64,000 nt of DNA. Source: Sphingobacterium arenae (GTDB lineage: Bacteria > Bacteroidota > Bacteroidia > Sphingobacteriales > Sphingobacteriaceae). Positions 39,412 to 48,198 of this stretch are shown here, piece after piece (within the stretch, counting starts at the first letter, position 1; the number at the start of each line of letters is the position of its first letter). The notes beneath the pieces are model-generated. The model was not told the origin of the DNA. It saw nothing but the letters and a program-made list of their open reading frames with translations, and did not search any database. Location of the stretch: the NCBI RefSeq assembly GCF_014692505.1, contig NZ_JACNYK010000002.1, forward strand, positions 744,001 to 808,000. The letters run 5' to 3'. A program made the position numbers and the translations under genes.

Positions 39412-39993
39412 TTATTCGGGCTCTTTTCCCCACAGCCCTTGCTTCGTCTCGCGTGCTTGTTTTTGCAGATCCATAAACTGCTCCACATATTTTACATTGG
39501 GCGAATAGGTATCGACTACGGCGTAGCCTTGTTCGACCAACGAGCCATTGAGAAACGTTCCATCCTCTAGATGAATATAAGCCAGCCTACGCTTATATCT
39601 GTCCATAGCTTGCACATCGAACTCCAGACGAACCCATTGATGTTCCGTTTTGGATCGGACGTATTCTTTGGATTCGGATGCATAATAACCTTTCTTCTTC
39701 CAGCGGGTGTTCCTTGTTTCTGGAGCATCGATACCAATGAATCGTACTTTGAACGACTCCGCACCGTTATCCACCCAAAAGGTATCTCCGTCGATAACTT
39801 TGGTCACGTAGGCGAAACCTTCTTTCCAGCGTTTTTCTTTTTCTGCACGAGACGGTTCTTCTTTGTGGGGTGTACTCGTGACTTCCTCGGTTTCTCCTTT
39901 GATACTGAAAACGTAATCTGACTGACTCTGACAGGCGGTAGAGACATAACATAATAGCACCGATAAAACGGTAAAGATGTAACGATTCTTCAT
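39412..39993 (-). CDS. Thermonuclease-family lipoprotein (SNase-like)
   Basis: A 193-residue secreted nuclease anchored as a lipoprotein (lipobox VSTAC). The SNase fold is clear: VTKVIDGDTFWVD, VRFIGIDAPETRNTRWKKKG with the catalytic Arg and Asp, WVRLEFDVQAMDRYKRRLAY with the second catalytic Arg, and LVEQGYAVV. It would cut DNA or RNA at or outside the cell surface with calcium. It lies 24 bases downstream of the response regulator gene and ends in a clear terminator, so it may be the last gene of that operon. Confidence 0.9.
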   Translation of the reverse strand: MKNRYIFTVLSVLLCYVSTACQSQSDYVFSIKGETEEVTSTPHKEEPSRAEKEKRWKEGFAYVTKVIDGDTFWVDNGAESFKVRFIGIDAPETRNTRWKKKGYYASESKEYVRSKTEHQWVRLEFDVQAMDRYKRRLAYIHLEDGTFLNGSLVEQGYAVVDTYSPNVKYVEQFMDLQKQARETKQGLWGKEPE

Positions 39994-40017
39994 CGTGCAA
40001 AGATAGACTTCAGTGTG

Positions 40018-40683
40018 TTAAATAATGCCAACATCTTTACAATAGGCGACGAGTTGTTCATTCTTTGAGAAACCTAAAACAGTCCGCATGAGGCCTAGTC
40101 TTTTTTCAACACTACTGAGCCCCGATGGCTTCATATTCTTCTCTTCCAAATAGGAAGGAATGTTCTTCTGGGGCACACCCTCTGCCAATAGAGAAATAAT
40201 AAAAATATCAAAGGCCGTGAATTCATGGCTATGTTTTTCCCTTAGGGATTCTTTAACTTGGGGTGAATAGTATGTTCTATTGTTATAAACAGTCTGTAAA
40301 GCTTCTTTTAGATGTTGTGCATCGCGGCGGGCTTTACGGACATAGCCATCGACAGTATCATGTTTAAATAGTTCGTCTATGATACTGGCACGCGATTCTA
40401 ATGAAAGTACGATTATTTTTATATCGGGCTGAATTTGTTTAACTGCTCGAACAAGCTCTGCACCGCCTTTAATCTGTTGTGGAGTATGATCATCTTCAAA
40501 AATCAGATCGGTAATCAATAGATCATAAGGTTCGCCCTCGTGCGCCGCTTTTTTTATCCAGTTTAAAGCGTCATCACAATAGTAAACATATTTTGCGTCC
40601 TGAATACCTAAATCGTGCAATGTTTTCTGAACGGAAATATTGGCTATTTCGTGGTCTTCAGCAATCAATATTTTTTTAAACAT
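40018..40683 (-). CDS. Response regulator with C-terminal HTH
   Basis: A 221-residue response regulator. The receiver domain (about residues 1-125) has the acidic pocket ILIAEDHE, the phospho-acceptor Asp in DLLITDLIF and the conserved Lys in DGYVRKARRD. The C-terminal part (about 150-221) is a helix-turn-helix of the LuxR/NarL shape. It follows the histidine kinase by 12 bases and is its evident partner. The nuclease gene 24 bases downstream may be cotranscribed. Confidence 0.88.
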   Translation of the reverse strand: MFKKILIAEDHEIANISVQKTLHDLGIQDAKYVYYCDDALNWIKKAAHEGEPYDLLITDLIFEDDHTPQQIKGGAELVRAVKQIQPDIKIIVLSLESRASIIDELFKHDTVDGYVRKARRDAQHLKEALQTVYNNRTYYSPQVKESLREKHSHEFTAFDIFIISLLAEGVPQKNIPSYLEEKNMKPSGLSSVEKRLGLMRTVLGFSKNEQLVAYCKDVGII

Positions 40684-40695
40684 ACATCTCTTCTT

Positions 40696-42387
40696 TTAGG
40701 AAATGGGAATTGCGATTTCTACTTTCAGCCCGTTTCCCGGTTCACTGACAAAGATAATTGCGCCATCTAGATTTTTAATACGGGAACCCGTATTCTTCAA
40801 CCCATTTCCTTGAGCATGCATATTTTTCATTCCCACGCCATTATCTTTGTAGAAGATTTTTAGTTTCGCTTCGTTTTTTCCGAAACGGATCACTACTTGG
40901 TCTGTATGGCTATGCTTTCGCATATTGACCATGAGTTCCTGCAGCACATGCTTGATTTCGGTTTTTACATTCTCGTTGACATTATCCCAAAGTTGACTCT
41001 CATTTCCTACGATGAGCACTTTTTGGTGCACTGTAGCAAATGATGTCAACAGTTCGGTTATCTGTTGCGCATAGGTCTGCGCGGCTGGTAAGGGTTCCTC
41101 GGCTTCATAGGATATATCACGGGATTTGTGGTAAACGCCTTCCAACTTATCCAAAATTCCTTCCCGATCGATATCTTCTTTATTTTCTATTTCGCTCATC
41201 ACACGATAAATACCGTTGGCTACGACATCATGAACTTTGCGGGAGGTTTTAAGTTGGCTGGCTTTGATTTTATGCTGTGCTTCTAGATCCAGACGTTGTT
41301 TACGCTTTCTATACCAGAGCCTTCCCCCAACAACGGACAGTACTAGTAGGAATACAAGACTTCCGGTAAAAAATCGTTGACGGGTTAGTCTATTGATTTT
41401 TTCTGCATTTTCTTTCTGCAGCCACAGATTATCCGCTTTGTTTTTTTCTACTTCGTACCGAATGAGCGCAAACTGATTTTTAGCTGCCGCTCGAGCTTGG
41501 TGCACACTATCGGTCAGCGACTGGTAGGTCTGAAAATATTCTTTTGATTTTCCTTCCGGACTCAGTTCGATGAGCTTACTTAAGGCATAAATTTGATCAT
41601 CGGGACTTTGTATCTTATTGGCCGTGTAGTACATTTTTTTTGCATACCATAGCGCGGAATCAGGATGTATATCGGTGTAATAATCTGTTAGGTGAACGTA
41701 ACTGGCATTCAACCCCCATAGATCATTTTCCTGTTCCCGGATAGCCCATGATGTTAGAAATTCATCTATAGCTGAATATGCAGGATCAGCAAGCCATTTT
41801 GTTCTGGCTAAATTTGATAAGACGCGTGCATACTGTCTCCTATTATCCTTAACCTGATCATAGATATTTGTATAAATCTGGATAGCTTTATTATAATCTT
41901 TAAGATTCTGATAACAAATCGCCATATTATTCTGGTAGATCAGGCTATTCAAAGAGTCTTGGGAAAATTGGAGAGCTGCTTTATAGAACATTAAAGCCTG
42001 TTCAAAATCACTGAGTTTTCCCGTAGCAGCCCCTAGATTATTATAGTTCGTACTTAAATATACGTGATGCTTGGGATTGCTCTTGTTTAAATAATCTACT
42101 GCCTGCAGCGCAGTTTCCTGTGCGCCAAAATAGTCGCCTTGGTCCTTTTGTGTGATAGCCATATTGATGAGGCAGTTTGCGACTTTCAAACTATCATTCG
42201 CTTCCATGTAGATATCCTTAGCGCTATTAAAAGCAAAAAATGCGCTGTCTTCGATTCCTCGTTCTAGATATTCATATGCCTTATCGATATCGGGATTCTG
42301 CACAATAACAGTATTATAAGTATTGTCTTTAAAACAGGCAACAAAAACGAAAAAGAAAACAGTAATATATATAGGTAACGACTTCAC
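40696..42387 (-). CDS. TPR-containing sensor histidine kinase
   Basis: A 563-residue kinase. A weak N-terminal export signal (lipobox-like VACFKD) is followed by about six TPR units (residues 30-300), one membrane helix at about 335-352 (FTGSLVFLLVLSVVGG) and a cytoplasmic HisKA_3-type kinase: the likely phospho-acceptor His in SRKVHDVVANGIYRVM, N-box QELMVNMRKHS, G1 DNGVGM and G2 GNGLKNTGSRI. This TPR-kinase type is common in Bacteroidetes. It forms an operon with the response regulator. Confidence 0.9.
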   Translation of the reverse strand: MKSLPIYITVFFFVFVACFKDNTYNTVIVQNPDIDKAYEYLERGIEDSAFFAFNSAKDIYMEANDSLKVANCLINMAITQKDQGDYFGAQETALQAVDYLNKSNPKHHVYLSTNYNNLGAATGKLSDFEQALMFYKAALQFSQDSLNSLIYQNNMAICYQNLKDYNKAIQIYTNIYDQVKDNRRQYARVLSNLARTKWLADPAYSAIDEFLTSWAIREQENDLWGLNASYVHLTDYYTDIHPDSALWYAKKMYYTANKIQSPDDQIYALSKLIELSPEGKSKEYFQTYQSLTDSVHQARAAAKNQFALIRYEVEKNKADNLWLQKENAEKINRLTRQRFFTGSLVFLLVLSVVGGRLWYRKRKQRLDLEAQHKIKASQLKTSRKVHDVVANGIYRVMSEIENKEDIDREGILDKLEGVYHKSRDISYEAEEPLPAAQTYAQQITELLTSFATVHQKVLIVGNESQLWDNVNENVKTEIKHVLQELMVNMRKHSHTDQVVIRFGKNEAKLKIFYKDNGVGMKNMHAQGNGLKNTGSRIKNLDGAIIFVSEPGNGLKVEIAIPIS

Positions 42388-42431
42388 TGAGGTTTGTTTT
42401 CTCTAAATTAAGGAGAATAATTGGGCAAAAC

Positions 42432-42454
42432 AAAAAAGGCAGCTTTCGCTGCCT
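42432..42454 (-). terminator. Rho-independent terminator upstream of the kinase gene
   Basis: A 7-bp stem (AGGCAGC / GCTGCCT) with a GAAA tetraloop on the minus strand, followed by six Ts. It ends transcription that comes through the small ORF at 42465-42614 and separates it from the kinase gene. Confidence 0.85.
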
Positions 42455-42464
42455 AATTATAAAA

Positions 42465-42614
42465 CTATTGATCTTTGGGTCGCGGGGGTCGCGGTGTATC
42501 TGTTTCTCCTCCGTGATCGCCAGATGTTTGTACCGTCTGCTGTCCACCTTTATTTCCGTTGTGCGCTGAATCATTTCCTTGTCCAAATAATAGAGCTAAA
42601 ATTAAATACCACAT
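42465..42614 (-). CDS. Small 49-residue protein with hydrophobic N-terminus
   Basis: An ATG-to-TAG frame encodes MWYLILALLFGQGNDSAHNG followed by a glycine/glutamine-rich stretch and a basic proline-rich tail (TPRPPRPKDQ). The short hydrophobic start could be a membrane anchor. It lies 26 bases beyond a strongly structured stretch with a minus-strand promoter and directly before a strong terminator, which supports a real transcription unit. No family recognised. Confidence 0.5.
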   Translation of the reverse strand: MWYLILALLFGQGNDSAHNGNKGGQQTVQTSGDHGGETDTPRPPRPKDQ

Positions 42615-42640
42615 TTTTCAAAAATTTAAAAGTCAAAAAC

Positions 42641-42842
42641 TTGGTAGGTCCACGTGCCCTATGCACGGGATTGCTACGATTGTTTTCAGAAGGCCTTCTG
42701 AATTTTTGGGAAGTGGGAGCTTCGATCGCGGGAGTCAATAACTGCTTCCCAAACCGGCTAATGCCTACCGCGACTTCTTCTCTTTTTGGAATCTCTTTCG
42801 TATCTTTCCTGGAAAGAACGAATTGATGTTTCAACTGATTCC
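42641..42842 (-). ncRNA. Candidate structured RNA or structured 5' leader
   Basis: About 200 bases dense in base-pairing elements. A 6-bp stem (42643-42648 with 42764-42769) encloses a 9-bp perfect stem (42705-42713 with 42745-42753), an 18-base palindrome (42685-42702) and a short hairpin (42653-42667). A second module pairs 42788-42793 with 42837-42842 around a strong hairpin (42797-42822). A promoter-like TAAATTTG lies just upstream on the minus strand. The overlapping 87-codon frame reads as non-protein-like. A Bacteroidetes 6S-type RNA is one possibility; I cannot confirm the family or fully exclude the plus strand. Confidence 0.45.
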
Positions 42843-42847
42843 GAAAG

Positions 42848-42855
42848 CAAATTTA
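42848..42855 (-). promoter_or_regulatory. -7 box (TAAATTTG) for the candidate structured RNA
   Basis: On the minus strand TAAATTTG matches TAnnTTTG; a TTTG lies 17 bases further upstream (42873-42876) as a possible -33 element. Transcription would start near 42841, exactly where the first pairing arm begins. Confidence 0.45.
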
Positions 42856-42902
42856 TGACTAACAAAAACCTACAAACCAACGTTTTACGATGTTTCCCAC
42901 AT

Positions 42903-43001
42903 TTCCGAAATCATTCCAATTATTCCGGCAAATTGCTGGATTTTCCGATGTATTCATGTTGATTTTAGGTTCGCTATGTTTACGGATTTCCGTAATTTCC
43001 G
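42903..43001. promoter_or_regulatory. Array of TTCCG half-sites
   Basis: TTCCG occurs on the plus strand at 42903, 42923 and 42943 with exact 20-base spacing, and again at 42988 and 42997. The fourth copy lies in a palindrome, TACGGA-TT-TCCGTA (42981-42994). The array sits between the divergent structured RNA and the 43030 gene. Confidence 0.45.
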
Positions 43002-43016
43002 ATACTCCAATTGATA

Positions 43017-43024
43017 TAATTTTG
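43017..43024 (+). promoter_or_regulatory. -7 box (TAATTTTG) directly before the 43030 gene
   Basis: TAATTTTG matches TAnnTTTG and ends 5 bases before the ATG, the same spacing as before the ECF sigma gene, implying a leaderless transcript. Confidence 0.4.
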
Positions 43025-43029
43025 TAATA

Positions 43030-43971
43030 ATGTTTGAAAAATTCCAAATGGCGGTGAGAAACGCCTACCTAGATTCGAAGAATGAAGGCCGATTAGATTT
43101 CGGCAGAGAATGTCCTTCTCCAGGAAAACTTAGATCTTGGTGTTTAGAGCGTTATCTGCAAGGTCTCTCTCCAGAGGACGAAAGTGTATTTATATATTTT
43201 TTTAATAGGGAAAGGTCCGTAAAGGATCTTGCTAGCCTTATTGAAAGTTTTGATTTAGACAAACTGCGCCCGCTACGGAATTTTATAAGTGGTGATACGC
43301 AAAAAAGACCGGATGAAAGTATCGTGAAGTTGTTGGCAGTTTTGATAGACTTCAAACCTCGCCCTTATAACGCTTCTCATTGGGACGGACGTGTATACAC
43401 AAGCAATTTGAATAACGACGAAAAAAGTTGGTCGACATCAAATCCGAACTCCGAAGGTTCATTTGTGAAGCCCCCGAGCACAGATGGGGTTGAAAAGGAT
43501 GCCCCACCACCAAAAGTGATTGAACAGGTAGCGTTTAAAAATACGGGATATAAAGAGGGTACGCTAAAGCCGATAGAAATAAAAAGAAGATCGAAAAACA
43601 ATAAACTATTGTACGCGGGGGCCGGTTTGGCTATCATGACAATGTTGTTTGTTGTTTTTAAGATATTTACGCCTGCGGATTGTATGTGCTGGAATGGTGC
43701 ACGCTATGTAGAGATCGATTGCCAGGCGAAAGGACAACCTTATCAGATTATTGGTTTGGACAAAAACAAATTGGTTCATTTTCAGAAAATTATGCATCCA
43801 GACACATTAAACCATGAGGATGCCGGAAAGATTTGGTATTCTAAAATCAATAATGAAGTCGAGTTTTTCACGTATCCAGGCCATCACCCGGTAGAATATC
43901 AGAGATCTTTAAAAGCGGCTACAGAATACATTATTGACAGATATGCAAGAGAAAATACAAAGAAAGAGTGA
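43030..43971 (+). CDS. Uncharacterised single-pass membrane protein
   Basis: A 313-residue protein that I do not recognise. The N-terminal cytoplasmic part (about residues 1-195) is helical at first (KLRSWCLERYLQGLSPEDES, FFNRERSVKDLASLIESFDL), then a low-complexity linker rich in Ser, Pro and Asn. One membrane helix lies at about 197-215 (LLYAGAGLAIMTMLFVVFKI), followed by a 95-residue outer domain with paired cysteines in DCMCWNGARYVEIDCQ. The layout recalls membrane-spanning sensors or regulators. Confidence 0.6.
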   Translation: MFEKFQMAVRNAYLDSKNEGRLDFGRECPSPGKLRSWCLERYLQGLSPEDESVFIYFFNRERSVKDLASLIESFDLDKLRPLRNFISGDTQKRPDESIVKLLAVLIDFKPRPYNASHWDGRVYTSNLNNDEKSWSTSNPNSEGSFVKPPSTDGVEKDAPPPKVIEQVAFKNTGYKEGTLKPIEIKRRSKNNKLLYAGAGLAIMTMLFVVFKIFTPADCMCWNGARYVEIDCQAKGQPYQIIGLDKNKLVHFQKIMHPDTLNHEDAGKIWYSKINNEVEFFTYPGHHPVEYQRSLKAATEYIIDRYARENTKKE

Positions 43972-44123
43972 TGTCGGCCTAATCTGGATTGGATTACTTA
44001 TATGTGGCACATAAGGCTTTGTTCATAGCTTTCTATTCTTTATCTAAAACGGACTTCAATTGTCAACAAATAAGTTTCATTGATGAAAAGAGTTAGTGGA
44101 ATTATGCTAATAGAGTAGTTCTT

Positions 44124-44336
44124 TTATTCTGTTTTACCTTTTAGAGACGCATAGATAGCCATAGCGTGTCCGTGTCCCAACTCAAACTCTTCCTTCAACC
44201 AGCTAGTAATTTGAGTCGCTTTAACAGTCAGGTCTCCATTTACTAAAAAGCCTTTGTCTTCGGCCATTTTTTTAAAGTCGTCAGGTGATTTTCCAGTTTT
44301 CTTTTGAATATTGTCGATATAAGCGCGAAATGACAT
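44124..44336 (-). CDS. DUF4287 domain protein
   Basis: A 70-residue cytosolic protein matching DUF4287: MSFRAYIDNIQKKTGKSPDD, KATQITSWLKEEFELGHGHA and MAIYASLKG at the end. The domain is widespread and has no established function. It stands alone, divergent from the gluconokinase gene. Confidence 0.85.
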   Translation of the reverse strand: MSFRAYIDNIQKKTGKSPDDFKKMAEDKGFLVNGDLTVKATQITSWLKEEFELGHGHAMAIYASLKGKTE

Positions 44337-44509
44337 AGTTGTATTTTAAATTGTTAAATTATTATTTTTCTAAGTTACTTTTTGAATGTTAACCATCCAA
44401 CTGATAGTTCGAATATTTTCTTCGCAGACCAAATATTTTAGTGAGGATGGCGTATAAATGACATACATGTTCGTACCTTGTACTCGGCTTTTCTAAGTAT
44501 AAATTAAAT

Positions 44510-46003
44510 ATGATCATTGGTTTAGATATTGGAACATCATCAACAAAAGCGATTGCATTTGACCACGCAGGTTCAATTATTACACAATTTAGTGTGACAT
44601 ATCCTATTTTATCACCGCAAAATGGTTTTTACGAACAAGATCCAATACAGATTTATGAGGCTTGTGTAGGCGCAGTATCAGAAGTGATGAATGCTTTGAA
44701 GAATAGTAATCACGAGCATCTACTAGAGGGTATATCTTTGAGTAGCGCCATGCACGGCGTGATCGCCATGGACGATACAGACACTCATCTTACAAATTGT
44801 ATTATTTGGGCTGATACGCGAAGTCAAGATATCGCGGATAAACTAAGAGGAACATCTGCAGGTCATCAGCTATTCCGAGAAACTGGTACGCCCATACACC
44901 CGATGTCTCCTTTGTGCAAATTGATTTGGATGAATAAGCATATGCCAAATATCTTTCAAAAGACACGTAAGTTTATAGGTATAAAAGAATACGTCTTTTT
45001 TCGATTGTTCAGGGCATATGTTGTAGACTATTCTATCGCTTCGGCAACGGGTTTATTAGATATCCATAAGCTGCAGTGGAGTGAGCTTGCACTTTCAAAA
45101 GCAGGAATAACAGAGAAAAAATTATCTTCGCTGGTTTCCGTTGATTATGTACTGACACTGGATGATGAGGCGACAGCGTGCCGATGGGGCGTCCCTATAG
45201 GCACGCCTTTCGTGATTGGTGCTAGCGACGGGTGTCTTGCTAATTTAGGTGTCGGGGCAACGACGCCTGGGATTGCCTCGGTGACAGTCGGCACTAGTGG
45301 AGCTATAAGGGTAGTGACTGATCGCTCCAGTACAGACTCCAAAGAGCGGGTTTTCAGTTATATCCTTCGTTCTGGTGAATTTGTGGTAGGTGGTGCGATT
45401 AACAATGCCGGTGTCGTGCGAAAGTGGTTTATAGAACAGTTTATGTCTGAACTCCCCCAATTATCGCTAGGGATGGATTCTGCTGCTTTATTTGATAACG
45501 AGGTGAGATCGATTGCTCCGGGCTCGGACGGGCTAATATTTCTACCTTATGTCACTGGAGAACGCGCGCCATACTGGGATGCAAATGCAAAAGGTGTTTA
45601 TTTTGGCATCCAGCTCCAGCATAATAGGGCACATTTCGCGCGCGCGATGATTGAAGGAATGCTATTCGCATTGTTAAGTGTTGGAGTTGCACTGGAAGAA
45701 ACAACACAGCCTATAGAAATTATTTATGCGAGTGGTGGCCTAGCACGTTCTGTGCTCTGGGTTCAAATGCTGGCTGACGTGTTTAACAAGCCAGTGTTTG
45801 TAAAAGAGAACGTCGAAAGTTCGGCATGGGGAGCTGCTATCCTAGGAATGGAAGCACTTGGCATTAATGGGGTATATCCATCTGCCTCTACAGCTGATAT
45901 TCACGACGCACAATATCTTCCGGATGCGCATAATCATCGTATTTACATGGAGAACTTTCGAAAATTTAAACGTCTCTACTTCAAATTGAAGGAAGAGTTT
46001 TAA
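44510..46003 (+). CDS. gntK: Gluconokinase (FGGY family)
   Basis: A 497-residue carbohydrate kinase that phosphorylates gluconate to 6-phosphogluconate. The FGGY N-terminal ATP site MIIGLDIGTSSTKAIAFD and the phosphate loop VTVGTSGAIRVV are present, as are the first signature region SPLCKLIWMNKHMP and the FGGY signature 2-like YASGGLARSVLWVQMLADVF. The gluconate permease gene 13 bases downstream makes gluconate the likely substrate rather than xylulose or glycerol. The unit feeds the pentose phosphate pathway. Confidence 0.88.
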   Translation: MIIGLDIGTSSTKAIAFDHAGSIITQFSVTYPILSPQNGFYEQDPIQIYEACVGAVSEVMNALKNSNHEHLLEGISLSSAMHGVIAMDDTDTHLTNCIIWADTRSQDIADKLRGTSAGHQLFRETGTPIHPMSPLCKLIWMNKHMPNIFQKTRKFIGIKEYVFFRLFRAYVVDYSIASATGLLDIHKLQWSELALSKAGITEKKLSSLVSVDYVLTLDDEATACRWGVPIGTPFVIGASDGCLANLGVGATTPGIASVTVGTSGAIRVVTDRSSTDSKERVFSYILRSGEFVVGGAINNAGVVRKWFIEQFMSELPQLSLGMDSAALFDNEVRSIAPGSDGLIFLPYVTGERAPYWDANAKGVYFGIQLQHNRAHFARAMIEGMLFALLSVGVALEETTQPIEIIYASGGLARSVLWVQMLADVFNKPVFVKENVESSAWGAAILGMEALGINGVYPSASTADIHDAQYLPDAHNHRIYMENFRKFKRLYFKLKEEF

Positions 46004-46016
46004 AATCTTTTTTAGT

Positions 46017-47336
46017 ATGCCATTATTGATTGTTTTCGCTGGAATAGTTTTACTTCTACTATTAATTACAGTAGTTAAACTCAATTCGATTATTTCTTTG
46101 CTAATTACCTCGATAGCCGTTGGTTTCGCTATGGGAATGGACGGAACGTCTATTATGAAATCTGTGGAGGTTGGTGTGAGTAGTACCATGGGCCAATTAG
46201 CCTTAATACTTGCCTTCGGCGCAATTTTAGGAAGATTATTAGCGGACGGTGGAGCAGCCCAAAGGATAACCGATGTTTTGACAAAGGTGTTTGGTGTGAG
46301 GTATATACCCTGGGCTATGGTGTTAACAGGATTTCTGGTAGGGATACCACTTTTTTATAATGTAGGGTTCATCGTGTTGGTTCCGCTTGTTTTTATGATA
46401 TGCCGATCGAACAAACTTCCTTTGCTATACGTGGGAATCCCTTTACTTGCGGCACTGTCTGTGACGCACGGTTACCTGCCACCGCATCCTGGAGCGACAG
46501 CTATTGCGGTCATATTTCAGGCAGATATTGGGTTAACGATGATCTATGGAATGATTGTCGCCGTACCAGCTATCATTATCAGTGGCCCGATTTTTGGACG
46601 ATTCTTGAAATCTATACCTACCAATCCGCCCGAAGAATTATTTGCCCCCCAATCCGAAGGTAAAAGCATTTATCCTGGATTCGCGCTTAGTATTTTCACT
46701 GGATTGTTTCCCGTATTCCTCATCGCACTGGGATCATTCGGACCAATGTTTCTTCCTGACAACTCCCAATTTCTCCGGATTATACAATTTTTAGGTGATC
46801 CTGTCTTCGCTCTACTTCTAACAGCATTACTGGCCATGTATACCATGGGAATAAAGCAGGGCAAGAGCCTGAAGCAGCAGGCTGAGAGTATTGAAGAAGC
46901 ACTCCGTGGTGTAACAATGATACTCTTTATTATTGGAGCATCCGGTGTGTTCAAACAAGTGCTCATAGACAGTGGTCTGGCTCTATATATCACGGAAATC
47001 ACTGCTGATCTCACGCTCTCACCGTTAGTTCTGGCCTGGGCCATTGCCGCTATTATACGTTTGGCTGTTGGGTCGGCTACTGTGGCTGGGCTTACGACTG
47101 CGGGGATTATGTTACCGATCTTGGAGTCTTCACATAGCAGTCCCGAACTTATGGTACTAGCTACTGGAGCAGGAAGCCTCATGTTTTCGCATGTAAATGA
47201 TACCGGTTTCTGGATGTTTAAAGAATACTTTGGATTGACTATGCGGGATACTTTCTTATCGTGGTCCATTATGGAAACATTGGTTTCTGTTATTGGATTA
47301 TTTAGCGTTTTACTGCTGAACGAGCTGGTTGGCTAA
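46017..47336 (+). CDS. gntP: Gluconate:proton symporter (GntP family)
   Basis: A 439-residue inner-membrane permease with about twelve hydrophobic segments. GntP-family phrases include FGAILGRLLADGGAAQRITD, PLFYNVGFIVLVPLVF and LPPHPGATAIA. It starts 13 bases behind the gluconokinase gene and forms the import half of a two-gene gluconate operon. No regulator such as GntR is adjacent. Confidence 0.9.
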   Translation: MPLLIVFAGIVLLLLLITVVKLNSIISLLITSIAVGFAMGMDGTSIMKSVEVGVSSTMGQLALILAFGAILGRLLADGGAAQRITDVLTKVFGVRYIPWAMVLTGFLVGIPLFYNVGFIVLVPLVFMICRSNKLPLLYVGIPLLAALSVTHGYLPPHPGATAIAVIFQADIGLTMIYGMIVAVPAIIISGPIFGRFLKSIPTNPPEELFAPQSEGKSIYPGFALSIFTGLFPVFLIALGSFGPMFLPDNSQFLRIIQFLGDPVFALLLTALLAMYTMGIKQGKSLKQQAESIEEALRGVTMILFIIGASGVFKQVLIDSGLALYITEITADLTLSPLVLAWAIAAIIRLAVGSATVAGLTTAGIMLPILESSHSSPELMVLATGAGSLMFSHVNDTGFWMFKEYFGLTMRDTFLSWSIMETLVSVIGLFSVLLLNELVG

Positions 47337-47590
47337 CTAGCTCTGAGAATATAGGCGAATTAATATTTCCCTGACGTAAAGACACAGGCAGGTATTGAAA
47401 TTAAACGCGCCCTTTTGTTTTGCAACGGTTAAAGTATAAGATAATCGAATGAAAATCAATATGGTTAAGGTTATTTTTTTATTTTAGCTGTCGAGATAAC
47501 AAACTTTTACAAACATATAAATGCTGTTGTGATAATCCCAGAATGATTGTAACTTGATTAAAAGATATTGTTCCTATAAATAGAGAAAAA

Positions 47591-47956
47591 ATGATGACAA
47601 AAAACGATATTCTAAATCTTGAAAACCAACTTTACGAAGCTATGAAAAGTGGTAACATAGAAATACTCGATAAACTGTTGCATAATGATTTGCTTTTCAT
47701 TATTCCGAGTGGTGAAACGATCACCAAAGAGATGGATTTAGAAACATACCGTAGTGGAAATCTAAAAATAGTTGAGCTGATTCCAAATATTGAACAGTTA
47801 AATATTATAGATGATTTAGCGGTTATTACCCTGAAAGTGAACTTAAAAGGAAGTTATAACAGTCAACCCTTTGAAGCCCAGTATAGATATATTCGCTTTT
47901 GGAAAAATCTCTCCGATGGAATAAAAGTCGTGGGAGGAAGCGGTATTTCGATTTAA
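47591..47956 (+). CDS. NTF2-like/DUF4440 protein
   Basis: A 121-residue protein of the NTF2-like fold (DUF4440): NLENQLYEAMKSGNIEILDK, LLHNDLLFIIPSGETITK and the closing strand YRYIRFWKNLSDGIKVVGG. Members include small enzymes and ligand-binding proteins; function cannot be assigned. Two adjacent ATGs (47591, 47594) are possible starts. It is monocistronic. Confidence 0.8.
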   Translation: MMTKNDILNLENQLYEAMKSGNIEILDKLLHNDLLFIIPSGETITKEMDLETYRSGNLKIVELIPNIEQLNIIDDLAVITLKVNLKGSYNSQPFEAQYRYIRFWKNLSDGIKVVGGSGISI

Positions 47957-48198
47957 TTTCTCGAGAAAAAGTTGCAGACACGTAGATTGGTAGGAGCGCG
48001 TCTCTTCTGGACAAAGCGGCATCTTATCTACAAATTTTGATCCGTGTACAGCTACCGCATTAACAGTGATGACCATCAAGTTCAACACCGACAGCTCATC
48101 ATTCGACATCTTCTTATCCTGTTTACCTGTTGGTATAGGATAGGTAATCCTTCTTTAAACAGTCGTTGTCTCTTGTTCATAAGATATACCATAATAAC

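Noticed and set aside
42571..42834. 87-codon minus-strand frame
   Set aside because: Its product is Arg/Pro-rich with no hydrophobic core, and the bases are explained by extensive pairing; treated as a candidate structured RNA instead.
47843..48109. 88-codon minus-strand frame reading MSNDELSVLNLMVITVNAVA
   Set aside because: It overlaps the end of the NTF2-like gene by over 110 bases and shows no recognised family; coding cannot be supported, though a decayed gene is not excluded.
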